A stretch of 44,721 bases of DNA, from NCBI GenBank assembly GCA_934432885.1, contig CAKRYY010000023.1, forward strand, positions 1 to 44,721, in the 5' to 3' direction. The position numbers were made by a program, and so were the translations under genes. Shown in pieces: positions 17,193-24,557 of the stretch; position 1 is the stretch's first letter; each line of letters opens with the position of its first letter. The notes under the pieces are model-generated. The model made no database searches and had not been told where the DNA came from. It was given only the letters and a program-made list of their open reading frames with translations. The DNA comes from an uncultured Lachnospiraceae bacterium (GTDB taxonomy: Bacteria; Bacillota; Clostridia; Lachnospirales; Lachnospiraceae).

Positions 17193-18782
17193 CTATCCGT
17201 AAAGCTTGCGGTAAACCGCCGGCTTTACGCCCGCTGCCTTCTCAAAGGTATGGGTAAAATGCTTCAAATCATTATAGCCTACCTGCTGGCAGATTTTGGA
17301 AACCGGTATTGTCGTTTCCCGCAGCAGCACCTTTGCCTGCTCCATCCGGAGGTTAATCAGATATTTGGCAAAGCCTTCTCCCTCTACCTTTTTAAAGAGG
17401 ACGCTGAAATACGCCGCACTCAGTCCGACTGCGCCGCTGACCTCCTCCTGTGTAATAGGTTCGCTGTAATGATTCTGTATGTACTGCTTTGCAAGCCGAA
17501 TCGGACGTGCGGTATCCGTCTCATGCTGTTTGCTCATGGTTTCCAGATATTTTGTCTGTAGTGCGCCAAGCTGTGAAAACATCAGCTCCGCATCGCCGCA
17601 CATCCCGCAAAGCTCTTCAAAGCTTCGCAGCTCCTCTGCCCGGCTGCCAACATCCACCTGACTTAAAAAAAGACTGGCGGCGGACAGCACCAGCTCATGA
17701 ATTTCATATCCATGCACGTCCTTGATTTCCAGTGCAGCCTGCTGCATTGCCTGCAAGGCGCCGTCTGCCTCACTCAGGCTGATAGTTTCGATTGCATGTC
17801 CAATCTGCCGCAGATATTTTTCCAGCAGCTTCTGTCCCTGCAAAGCCGAGGGCTGCGGCATGCGTTCTAACAGCCGTCCGCTTCCCCTGACAAGACGCTC
17901 CTGAATGATGACCTGCGCCTCTTTAAAAGAATCCTTAAGACCAGAAGCATCCATTGCCACGCATCCAAGCGCCAGCGAAAAAGTAACCGCACCATAAAGC
18001 ACCCTGCCGCTCTCCAGCCGGTTTAAGCAGTCCCGCAGCACTCTACGGATTTCCTCCTGCTTTTCCTTTTCATAATTTAAAAAGCCGACGCAGGAATTTT
18101 TTCTTTGTCCAATCAGCATTTCCATACAGCGGTTTCGAAGGCTGCTCTCCAACATTTCCTGCACCTTCTCCAAAACCGTTGCGCTCCTTGCCTGATTGCG
18201 CTCGCCGCGCTGTTCGTCTACTGCCAGCCAGAATGCCTGATAAACGCCCCTGCCGACGCCAAGATAATATTCATTTTGCAGTTCTTCATCCGTCAGAGGC
18301 TTTTCCTTCTGCTCGATAAGCTGCTCCAGCAAAACGCCCTGCAGCCGGCGGATATCATTCGCACTCTTCTGCCGTAGCTGTTTGGTATTCTGCTCTGATA
18401 GAAGCCGGTCCTCGATGCGTTCCTTCAGCTTGCACAGCGTAGAAATAATCTCCGATTTATTGATTGGCTTCAGCAGATAGTCGCCGACGCCGAATTTGAT
18501 TGCCGTCTGCGCATAAGCAAAATGGGCATAACCGCTGATGATAATGATCTCCAGCAGAGGATTTTTCGCCTTTACCGTCTCAATCAGCTCAAGGCCATTA
18601 CAGCCCGGCATACGAATGTCAGTAATCAGAATCTGCGGCTCCAGATTTTCCACCATTTCGGCAGCCTCCAGACCATTGTGTGCAATTCCAACCACTTCCA
18701 TATTCAGAGACTCCCAGTCTACCAGTGCCTTGATAAGCTGGCAGATCCGCTCCTCATCATCCGCGATCATTACCTTCAGCAT
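17193..18782 (-). CDS. YesN-type response regulator (REC plus AraC HTH)
   Basis: A 529-aa regulator. The receiver domain is at 1-125, with phospho-acceptor D55 (LITDIRMPG) and acidic pair D8/D9. A long middle region without a recognised motif follows, then a C-terminal AraC-type double helix-turn-helix (about 430-529; LSAAYFSVLFKKVEGEGFAKYL and KICQQVGYNDLKHFTHTFEKAAG). It partners with the adjacent kinase. AraC-type regulators bind direct repeats next to -35 boxes; the repeats at 24149-24179 before the ATPase gene are a good candidate. GGGAGGA ribosome site. Confidence 0.93.
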   Translation of the reverse strand: MLKVMIADDEERICQLIKALVDWESLNMEVVGIAHNGLEAAEMVENLEPQILITDIRMPGCNGLELIETVKAKNPLLEIIIISGYAHFAYAQTAIKFGVGDYLLKPINKSEIISTLCKLKERIEDRLLSEQNTKQLRQKSANDIRRLQGVLLEQLIEQKEKPLTDEELQNEYYLGVGRGVYQAFWLAVDEQRGERNQARSATVLEKVQEMLESSLRNRCMEMLIGQRKNSCVGFLNYEKEKQEEIRRVLRDCLNRLESGRVLYGAVTFSLALGCVAMDASGLKDSFKEAQVIIQERLVRGSGRLLERMPQPSALQGQKLLEKYLRQIGHAIETISLSEADGALQAMQQAALEIKDVHGYEIHELVLSAASLFLSQVDVGSRAEELRSFEELCGMCGDAELMFSQLGALQTKYLETMSKQHETDTARPIRLAKQYIQNHYSEPITQEEVSGAVGLSAAYFSVLFKKVEGEGFAKYLINLRMEQAKVLLRETTIPVSKICQQVGYNDLKHFTHTFEKAAGVKPAVYRKLYG

Positions 18783-18819
18783 CTTATGTCCTCCCAGTTG
18801 TCTGTTCTTGTGTTATCCT

Positions 18820-19506
18820 CTATTTTGCAGCAGGATATTCATTGCAAAGCAGACGATACGGTGCTTCATCCTCCTCGATTGTCGGGAAGCGTCCCATTTT
18901 TTCATAGAAACGGTTGTCCGTATTGTCATCATTGCACTGGCTGACCTCGCCAATCAGGACTGCACCGCTGCCCTTTTCCACTTCAAAATCATGATACATA
19001 TAAGGGTAGATGCTGATGCTCTCGCCCGGTGTCAGTTTTACCTGTGTTCCTGCCGGAACAACCACTTCCCTGCCGTCAAGATGTACATGTACATCGTTTA
19101 CCTTGTCAAGGTCTTCATCCTTTGTAGAATTATATACACGAATCAGCAGATTGCCGCCGCCTCTGTTGATGATGTCCTCCATCTTGCTCCAGTGGAAGTG
19201 CATCGGAGAATACTGTCCTTCCTTGATATACAGCAGCTTTTCTGCATAAGACTTCGTATATTTGTCCTTCATCTGCAGATTGCCGTTCCGAAGTGTAATC
19301 AGGGAGAATCCTACTTCTTCAAATTTTCCAAGTCCGTAGTCCGTAATATCCCAGCCCAGCATGTTATCGCGCACTTCGTCATAATCGTGTCCCTTGCTCT
19401 CCCATTCTTCCGGTGTAAAATGGCAGAAAGGCGGAAGAGAAAACCGATAATCCTTTATCATCTGTTCCATTTCCTTTAATGCTGCGTTGATTTCGCTTCG
19501 CTTCAT
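18820..19506 (-). CDS. D-lyxose/D-mannose ketol-isomerase (cupin)
   Basis: A 228-aa cupin of the D-lyxose isomerase family (EC 5.3.1.15). Metal ligands are visible: H103, H105 and E110 in PMHFHWSKMED and H172 in PYMYHDFEV. Characterised members interconvert D-lyxose and D-xylulose and also D-mannose and D-fructose. With the Rbs-type transporter upstream and a fructokinase-like enzyme downstream it suggests non-PTS use of mannose or lyxose. AAGGAGG lies 9 nt before the ATG. A hairpin at 19531-19561 separates it from the binding-protein gene. Confidence 0.9.
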   Translation of the reverse strand: MKRSEINAALKEMEQMIKDYRFSLPPFCHFTPEEWESKGHDYDEVRDNMLGWDITDYGLGKFEEVGFSLITLRNGNLQMKDKYTKSYAEKLLYIKEGQYSPMHFHWSKMEDIINRGGGNLLIRVYNSTKDEDLDKVNDVHVHLDGREVVVPAGTQVKLTPGESISIYPYMYHDFEVEKGSGAVLIGEVSQCNDDNTDNRFYEKMGRFPTIEEDEAPYRLLCNEYPAAK

Positions 19507-19530
19507 ATCCCATAACCTCCTTAAGTTTAG

Positions 19531-19561
19531 GAAAACCGCCGGAAATCATCCGACGGTTTTC
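19531..19561 (-). terminator. Hairpin between binding protein and isomerase genes
   Basis: Twelve-bp stem GAAAACCGCCGG / CCGACGGTTTTC, with one G-U pair in the minus-strand RNA and a 7-nt loop. The following T run is short (TTTTC), so it may act as a partial terminator or as an RNA-stabilising 3' end that keeps the binding protein more abundant than downstream products. Confidence 0.6.
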
Positions 19562-19591
19562 ATTCCTGTTCCTATTATAGCGCATAACTAC

Positions 19592-21418
19592 CTATTTTGT
19601 CAGTACCGAAACACCTGTATCAACAACTTCTCCGCCAAGGCTTTCACCTTCCAGAGCTCTTACACATGCTTCAACACCCTTAGAGCCCATAACATCCGGG
19701 TTCTGTGCCATTGTGCAGAGCAGATTGCCGTCTGCAATCAGGTTCATGATGGCATCAGACTTATCAAAGCCTACACCAATGATTCCGGAGTTGCCAGATG
19801 CCTTGATGGCATTTCCAGCGCCTGTTGTAGAGCCTTCGTTACATCCGAAGATACCAACAACGCCCTGTGTTACATAGTTCTCTGCAATGCTCTGAGATTT
19901 TGCTGCATCGCCTTCGCCGTACTGTGTTTCCAGAAGATTGTAACCCTTGCCGTCAAATGCGCTGCGGAAGCCCTCCTCACGTGCTACGCAGGAATCTGTT
20001 GCTGCATTTACGTTGATGATTCCGATGTCGCCGGAGGTAACGCCGGCTGCCTCAAGTGCCTTAATCATTTCTTCGCCTGCGCTCTTGCCTGCTGCCTTGT
20101 TGTCTGTAGAGAAGGTTGCCTCTGCATCTACGTTTGCAGGAGAGTCAACATATACAATCTTAATGCCCTTGCTGGATGCGTCCTTCAGTGCGGAAGAGAT
20201 TGCATCCGGTCCGTTTGCTGCTACCATGATAGCGTCATATCCACCTGCTGCCGCATTGTTTACACATTCAATCTGCTGTGCATCGTCCTTGGTGTTCGGG
20301 GACATAAAATCTACTTTTACGCCAAGCTCTGCTGCCTTTGCCTGTGCGCCTTCATTTAAGGTTACCCAGTGCTGGTCGATGGAGTCCATCGTAATCAGCG
20401 CGATTTTCCATTCCTTGCTTGCTGTTACAGCAGATGCTGCCAAAGCGTCTCCTTCTCCGCCAAGTGCTGCTGCGTTGATAACGGATACGCCTGTATCAGT
20501 TACCTTTCCGCCAAGAGACTCGCCGCCGATTGCTGCAACTGCTGCCTTTACGCCTTCATAACCCATAACGTCAGGGTTCTGTGCCATTGTGCAAAGCAGG
20601 AAACCATCCTTAATCAGGTTCTGGATTGCATCAGACTTATCAAAGCCTACGCCGATAACGTTCTTGCCGGATGCCTTGATAGCGTTTCCTGTACCAGCGG
20701 TAGAGCCTTCGTTACATCCAAAGATACCAACAACACCCTGTGTAATGTAGTTCTCTGCAATACTCTGGGATTTTGCTGCATCACCTTCGCCGTACTGTGT
20801 TTCCAGAAGATTGTAGCCCTTGCCGTCAAATGCACTGCGGAAGCCTTCCTCACGTGCTACGCAGGAATCTGTTGCTGCGTTTACGTTTACGATTCCGATG
20901 TCACCGGAGGTAACGCCTGCCGCCTCAAGTGCCTTAATCATTTCTTCGCCTGCGCTCTTGCCTGCTGCCTTGTTGTCTGTAGAGAAGGTTGCTTCTGCAT
21001 CTACGTTTGCAGGAGAGTCAACATATACGATTTTAACGCCCTGGCTTGCTGCATCCTTCAGTGCGGAAGAGATTGCATCCGGTCCGTTTGCTGCTACAAT
21101 AATAGCCTTGTATCCGCCAGCTACTGCATTGTTTACACATTCTATCTGCTGTGCGTCATCTTTGGTGTTCGGAGACATGAAGTCTACCACAACGCCAAGT
21201 TCCTTTGCTGCCTTCTGTGCACCTTCATTTAAGGTTACCCAGTGCTGATCGATGGAGTCCATCGTAATCAGTGCGATTTTTGCTCCGTCAGCCGAAGCTG
21301 TCTCTGTTGCAGATGAAGCATCCGCTCCTGTTTCTGCCGCTTTCTGTCCGCCACATCCTGTCAGGGAAGCTGCCAGCATTGTCATGCAGCAGAGCATTGC
21401 AAACAATTTCTTTTTCAT
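19592..21418 (-). CDS. Lipoprotein with two tandem sugar-binding (RbsB-type) domains
   Basis: A 608-aa ABC substrate-binding lipoprotein, twice the usual size. The signal peptide has lipobox LTGC with lipidated C22, followed by a low-complexity spacer. Domain 1 (about 47-317) and domain 2 (338-608) are both complete Peripla_BP_4-type sugar receptors, joined by a linker of about 20 residues (ALGGEGDALAASAV). Long blocks are identical, for example STDNKAAGKSAGEEMIKALE and the TDSCVAREEGFRSAF region, while the C-terminal fifths differ (MGYEGVKAAVAAI against MGSKGVEACVRAL). Ordinary partners have one such domain. It serves the adjacent permease and ATPase. Sugar probably a hexose or pentose, by context. 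Confidence 0.93.
   Translation of the reverse strand: MKKKLFAMLCCMTMLAASLTGCGGQKAAETGADASSATETASADGAKIALITMDSIDQHWVTLNEGAQKAAKELGVVVDFMSPNTKDDAQQIECVNNAVAGGYKAIIVAANGPDAISSALKDAASQGVKIVYVDSPANVDAEATFSTDNKAAGKSAGEEMIKALEAAGVTSGDIGIVNVNAATDSCVAREEGFRSAFDGKGYNLLETQYGEGDAAKSQSIAENYITQGVVGIFGCNEGSTAGTGNAIKASGKNVIGVGFDKSDAIQNLIKDGFLLCTMAQNPDVMGYEGVKAAVAAIGGESLGGKVTDTGVSVINAAALGGEGDALAASAVTASKEWKIALITMDSIDQHWVTLNEGAQAKAAELGVKVDFMSPNTKDDAQQIECVNNAAAGGYDAIMVAANGPDAISSALKDASSKGIKIVYVDSPANVDAEATFSTDNKAAGKSAGEEMIKALEAAGVTSGDIGIINVNAATDSCVAREEGFRSAFDGKGYNLLETQYGEGDAAKSQSIAENYVTQGVVGIFGCNEGSTTGAGNAIKASGNSGIIGVGFDKSDAIMNLIADGNLLCTMAQNPDVMGSKGVEACVRALEGESLGGEVVDTGVSVLTK
19595..20407 (-). repeat. Internal gene duplication, second binding domain
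   Basis: This 813-bp segment encodes domain 2 and aligns with 20468-21280 at an offset of 873 bp (291 codons). In the core the two DNA copies are near-identical over long runs, for example the stretches around 20080-20140 and 20953-21013. Scattered differences are mostly synonymous. Confidence 0.9.
20468..21280 (-). repeat. Internal gene duplication, first binding domain
   Basis: Partner of the repeat at 19595-20407. Divergence is concentrated at the end encoding the C-terminal fifth of the domain (about 20468-20640). Confidence 0.9.
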
Positions 21419-21456
21419 CTTTGTCCTCCTTATTACATTATGTAAGTTTTGTATAT

Positions 21457-21478
21457 GCTATCCGCTTTGCGGTTTAGC
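21457..21478 (-). promoter_or_regulatory. Intercistronic hairpin before the binding-protein gene
   Basis: On the minus strand GCTA-AA-CCGC-AAA-GCGG-A-TAGC folds into a two-part stem in the 106-bp gap between permease and binding-protein genes. No T run follows. It could be a 5' stabiliser or processing site for the binding-protein message, whose ribosome site (AAGGAGG) is very strong. Confidence 0.4.
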
Positions 21479-21524
21479 CCGTTTCAGGTTCAAATGGATA
21501 TTTGTATCTTTTTATACTGCTTTA

Positions 21525-22544
21525 TCAGCCGTTCTTTTTCTTTTTGCCAAGCTGTCCGCTTCTGATGACAACATCAAGCAGAACTGCCATAACAACGATG
21601 ATACCGATAACAACTCGCTGAATACCAACCTGTGCGCCAATCATGTTAAGACCATTTTCAAGTGTCTGCCATACTGCCGCGCCTGCCAGTGTGCCAAGCA
21701 GGATACCTGTACCGCCAAGGGGAGATACACCGCCGATAACGCCTGCTGCTACACCATACATTTCATATACGTTTCCGGCTTCCATATTTCCCATACCAGC
21801 CTGTGCGCAGAGGATTAAGCCTACCATCCAGCAGCATACAGAGCTTACAAGGTATGCCTTTGTTGTCGTTGCCACTACGTTTACACCAGAAAGCTTTGCA
21901 GCCTCTACGTTAGATCCGATCGCATAGATGTGTCTTCCGGTTCTTGTTTTTGACAGAATAAAGAAGAAGATAATAAACAGGATAATCGCAATCCAGAAGG
22001 TATTGTAGATGCCAAGTGTTGAACCATAGTAGAAGAAATTCTGGAAGCTGTCGCCTGCATCCTTGCCGATGCCGGTTGCGATTGCATCTGTGTTACGGTT
22101 GTTGTTTACCATGTAAGCAATACCTCTGCCTACAAACATCGTACCCATCGTTGCAATGAACGGCGGAAGCTTGAATTTTCCTACCAAGAAACCATTGACG
22201 ATGCCGATTGCCAGACAGCTTAAGAGTGCTACTGAAACAGCTACGATAGGATGTACTCCCATTGTCATAAGCTGTGCGGAAATCATTGCGCTCATTGCTA
22301 CAACAGAACCAATGGAAAGGTCGATGTTACCTGTGATTAAGAGGTAGCTCTGTCCGATACCGATTAAGAGGTATTTAGACATGGACCTTAACAGGTTCAT
22401 AATATTGTTCTGTGAAAATACGGTAGGGTTGATGATACCAAATGCAAGGAACAGGATAATCAGACCTACAAAAGCTGTGAGTGCAGCGCCCATTCCCTTG
22501 ATTGCCAGAAGTCTGCCCATGGGGCTTAGTTTCTTATTGTTCAT
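21525..22544 (-). CDS. Rbs/Mgl-type sugar ABC transporter permease
   Basis: A 339-aa inner-membrane protein with about 8-10 hydrophobic segments and BPD_transp_2 motifs: LLITGNIDLSIGSVVAMSAM, GKFKLPPFIATMGTMFVGRGIAYM, YAIGSNVEAAKLSGVNV and GGVSPLGGTGILLGTLAGA. It forms the channel of a CUT2 sugar importer. It lies 18 bp downstream of the ATPase gene. Confidence 0.94.
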   Translation of the reverse strand: MNNKKLSPMGRLLAIKGMGAALTAFVGLIILFLAFGIINPTVFSQNNIMNLLRSMSKYLLIGIGQSYLLITGNIDLSIGSVVAMSAMISAQLMTMGVHPIVAVSVALLSCLAIGIVNGFLVGKFKLPPFIATMGTMFVGRGIAYMVNNNRNTDAIATGIGKDAGDSFQNFFYYGSTLGIYNTFWIAIILFIIFFFILSKTRTGRHIYAIGSNVEAAKLSGVNVVATTTKAYLVSSVCCWMVGLILCAQAGMGNMEAGNVYEMYGVAAGVIGGVSPLGGTGILLGTLAGAAVWQTLENGLNMIGAQVGIQRVVIGIIVVMAVLLDVVIRSGQLGKKKKNG

Positions 22545-22562
22545 TTTGCTTTCCTCCTCGCC

Positions 22563-24074
22563 TTAATGGCTTCCAATTTTCTTATCTTCAAAGGTTGTCG
22601 CAAGTGTCAGAATTTCGTTCTGCGTGGTTTCCTTTGCCATGACCTCACCGGTAATGCGTCCGTCGCACATAACGATGATTCTGTCGGCAATTCCCATAAC
22701 CTCCGGCATTTCGGAGGAAACAAACATAACTGCGATGCCCTGTTCCTTCAGCTCGTTCATCAGGTTATAAATCTCGACCTTTGCGCCGACATCAATACCT
22801 CTGGTCGGTTCGTCAAAGATAACTACCCTTGAATTTCTTGCAAGCCATTTTCCGACAACGACTTTCTGCTGGTTGCCGCCGGAAAGGTTTCCTGCGTCGA
22901 TTTCTACATTCGGCGTCTTGATTTTCAAATCACTGACCGCCTTATCGCAGAGCGCGTTCTCTTTTTCTGTAAGTACAACGCCCAGCTTATTGCATACCAG
23001 GTCAAGATTCGGAAGCGCCAGATTGTGGCGGATGCTCAGCTTCGTGCACAGACCGTCTTTCTTTCTGTCCTCAGGAGCAAGCACAACGCCGTTCTTTATC
23101 GCATCCATCGGGCAGTTGATGGAAACCTCTTTTCCGTCAACGTAAATCTCGCCACTCTCTTTCTCGTCTGCTCCAAAGATGGCTCTTGTCGTCTCGGTAC
23201 GTCCGGCGCCCATCAGTCCGGCAAAGCCGACGATTTCGCCTTCATAAACAGAGAAGTTTATATCTCTTACCATTCTTCCTGCGTTTAAATTCTTTACTTC
23301 AAATACCTTTTTCCCCTTTTCACACTCTACACGAGGGAACTTCTCTTTGATTTCACGTCCAACCATGTTGGCGATAATCTGATCCATCGTTGCATCCGCG
23401 AAATTCATGCTGGTAATGTACTGTCCATCTCTCATGATGGTTACGCGGTCAACAATGTGCTGTAATTCTTCCAGTCTGTGGGAGATGTAAACAATTCCCT
23501 TGCCCTCTGCCTTTAATTTTTTAATGATGCGGAAGAGGTCTTCAATCTCTCTTGCTGTCAGCGCCGATGTCGGTTCATCCATAATCAGGATTTTTGCGTT
23601 GATGGAAAGCGCTTTTGCGATTTCAACCATCTGCTGTTTGGACACCGGAAGGTCGCCTACTGTCTGTCTCGGATCAATGTCGATTTTCAAATCGTCCAGA
23701 ATCCTTTTTGCTTCCGCTTCCATTTTTGCATTGTTTAACGCAAGTTTTCCTTTTATCTCTCTTCCGAGGAACATATTTTCCGCCACCGTCAGATGCCGGC
23801 ACATGTTTAACTCCTGATGAATGATCGCAACGCCGACTTCCTGTGCCTGCTTGGGCGTCAAATCCCCGTATTCTTTTCCGAATATTTCCAGAGTACCTTC
23901 ATCTCTGGTATATACACCGCTTAACACCTTCATCAGAGTGGACTTTCCTGCGCCATTCTCTCCCAAAAGTGCCATAACTTCTCCTGAGCGAAGCTCAAAG
24001 TGCACATGATCCAGTGCCTTAACACCAGGGAAGTTCTTGCAAATATCCTTCATGGAGACAATTATCTCATTCAT
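22563..24074 (-). CDS. Rbs/Mgl-type double-domain sugar ABC ATPase
   Basis: A 503-aa CUT2 ATPase with two ABC domains. Domain 1 is complete: Walker A GENGAGKST, Q-loop IHQELN, LPVSKQQMVEIAKAL, Walker B ILIMDEPTSAL, ISHRLEE. Domain 2 has the usual degenerate P-loop of this family (GLMGAGRTETTRAIFG) but an intact signature LSGGNQQKVVVGKWLA and Walker B VVIFDEPTRGID. It powers the permease and tandem receptor encoded downstream. It is the first gene of the locus and a useful comparison for the dead homologue at 14647-16137. Confidence 0.95.
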   Translation of the reverse strand: MNEIIVSMKDICKNFPGVKALDHVHFELRSGEVMALLGENGAGKSTLMKVLSGVYTRDEGTLEIFGKEYGDLTPKQAQEVGVAIIHQELNMCRHLTVAENMFLGREIKGKLALNNAKMEAEAKRILDDLKIDIDPRQTVGDLPVSKQQMVEIAKALSINAKILIMDEPTSALTAREIEDLFRIIKKLKAEGKGIVYISHRLEELQHIVDRVTIMRDGQYITSMNFADATMDQIIANMVGREIKEKFPRVECEKGKKVFEVKNLNAGRMVRDINFSVYEGEIVGFAGLMGAGRTETTRAIFGADEKESGEIYVDGKEVSINCPMDAIKNGVVLAPEDRKKDGLCTKLSIRHNLALPNLDLVCNKLGVVLTEKENALCDKAVSDLKIKTPNVEIDAGNLSGGNQQKVVVGKWLARNSRVVIFDEPTRGIDVGAKVEIYNLMNELKEQGIAVMFVSSEMPEVMGIADRIIVMCDGRITGEVMAKETTQNEILTLATTFEDKKIGSH

Positions 24075-24118
24075 GCTCTCACCCTTTCCTATTGGCTTTT
24101 TCTTGTTTTGATGGTTTT

Positions 24119-24147
24119 AGTATAGCAGAAAAAATACATACGGTAAG
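24119..24147 (-). promoter_or_regulatory. Promoter of the sugar-transport operon
   Basis: Minus-strand -10 TATACT (24124-24119) and, 17 bp upstream, a poor -35 CTTACC (24147-24142). A good -10 with a weak -35 is typical of activator-dependent promoters. The 5' untranslated leader would be about 35-40 nt to the ATPase ATG. Confidence 0.6.
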
Positions 24148-24148
24148 G

Positions 24149-24179
24149 GTGGGGGATTTTTGCTTTGTGGGGGTTTTTT
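24149..24179 (-). promoter_or_regulatory. Two direct repeats, candidate response-regulator sites
   Basis: GTGGGGGATTTTT (24149-24161) and GTGGGGGTTTTTT (24167-24179), 13 bp each, 18 bp apart, in the same orientation. They end one base from the weak -35 box of the operon promoter. Tandem direct repeats at this position match AraC-type activator sites; assignment to the YesN-type regulator is inference. Confidence 0.5.
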
Positions 24180-24349
24180 ATACATCTTTTACATTTTTGG
24201 AATTTTAAGAAAATAATTTTGTTCAATTTGATATGACTTGATGACTTTTTTGCTTTTCGGCGCTGGCAAACTGCTGTGTTTGTCCTCACTTTGTTGCGTA
24301 TCTTATTTTTGATTTCTAATAGGGAATTCCAGGAAATTTTCCATCAGAA

Positions 24350-24384
24350 AACAAAAACCGCTGAATCTTTTGATTCAGCGGTTT
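24350..24384 (-). terminator. Terminator of tRNA-Gln
   Basis: Perfect 13-bp stem AAACCGCTGAATC / GATTCAGCGGTTT with a 4-nt loop, followed on the minus strand by TTTTTGTTTT. It begins three bases after the tRNA 3' end. Between it and the transport promoter (24180-24349) I see only AT-rich DNA. Confidence 0.9.
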
Positions 24385-24387
24385 GCG

Positions 24388-24459
24388 CTGGGCTACAAGG
24401 ATTCGAACCTTGAAATGACGGAGTCAGAGTCCGTTGCCTTACCGTTTGGCGATAGCCCA
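24388..24459 (-). tRNA. tRNA-Gln, anticodon CUG
   Basis: Cloverleaf on the minus strand: acceptor TGGGCTA/TAGCCCA (starting 24459), D arm GCC...GGC, anticodon stem ACGGA/TCCGT with loop CTCTGAC (anticodon CTG, reading CAG), T arm CAAGG-TTCGAAT-CCTTG. The discriminator base is G at 24388; CCA is not encoded. It lies about 100 bp downstream of glutamine synthetase. Confidence 0.95.
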
Positions 24460-24468
24460 TCAGTATCT

Positions 24469-24501
24469 GTACGAGCGGCTTGTTTCGCAAGCCACTCGTA
24501 C
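24469..24501 (-). promoter_or_regulatory. 14-bp hairpin at the tRNA-Gln transcription start
   Basis: Inverted repeat GTACGAGCGGCTTG / CAAGCCACTCGTAC (one G-U) with a 5-nt loop, directly downstream of the tRNA -10 box. The predicted start (about 24495) falls inside it, so it may be a DNA operator or a leader hairpin in the pre-tRNA. It has no T run and is not a terminator. Confidence 0.6.
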
Positions 24502-24530
24502 ATAATACACGATTTCTTTTCTTATTGCAA
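24502..24530 (-). promoter_or_regulatory. Promoter of tRNA-Gln
   Basis: Minus-strand -35 TTGCAA (24530-24525), 17-bp spacer, -10 TATTAT (24507-24502). It lies 27 bp after the glnN stop. Confidence 0.75.
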
Positions 24531-24557
24531 GTGTTTTTTTAAATTTTTTTAATTTTT

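Noticed and set aside
19487..21232. Long Cys-rich plus-strand frames opposite the tandem receptor
   Set aside because: They appear twice because the receptor DNA is duplicated; they are shadows of the receptor gene.
19592..21418. Two separate binding-protein genes
   Set aside because: There is no stop, ribosome site or second signal peptide between the domains; a single frame continues through the linker.
24469..24501. Terminator of glnN
   Set aside because: Strong hairpin but no T run, and it lies downstream of the tRNA promoter.
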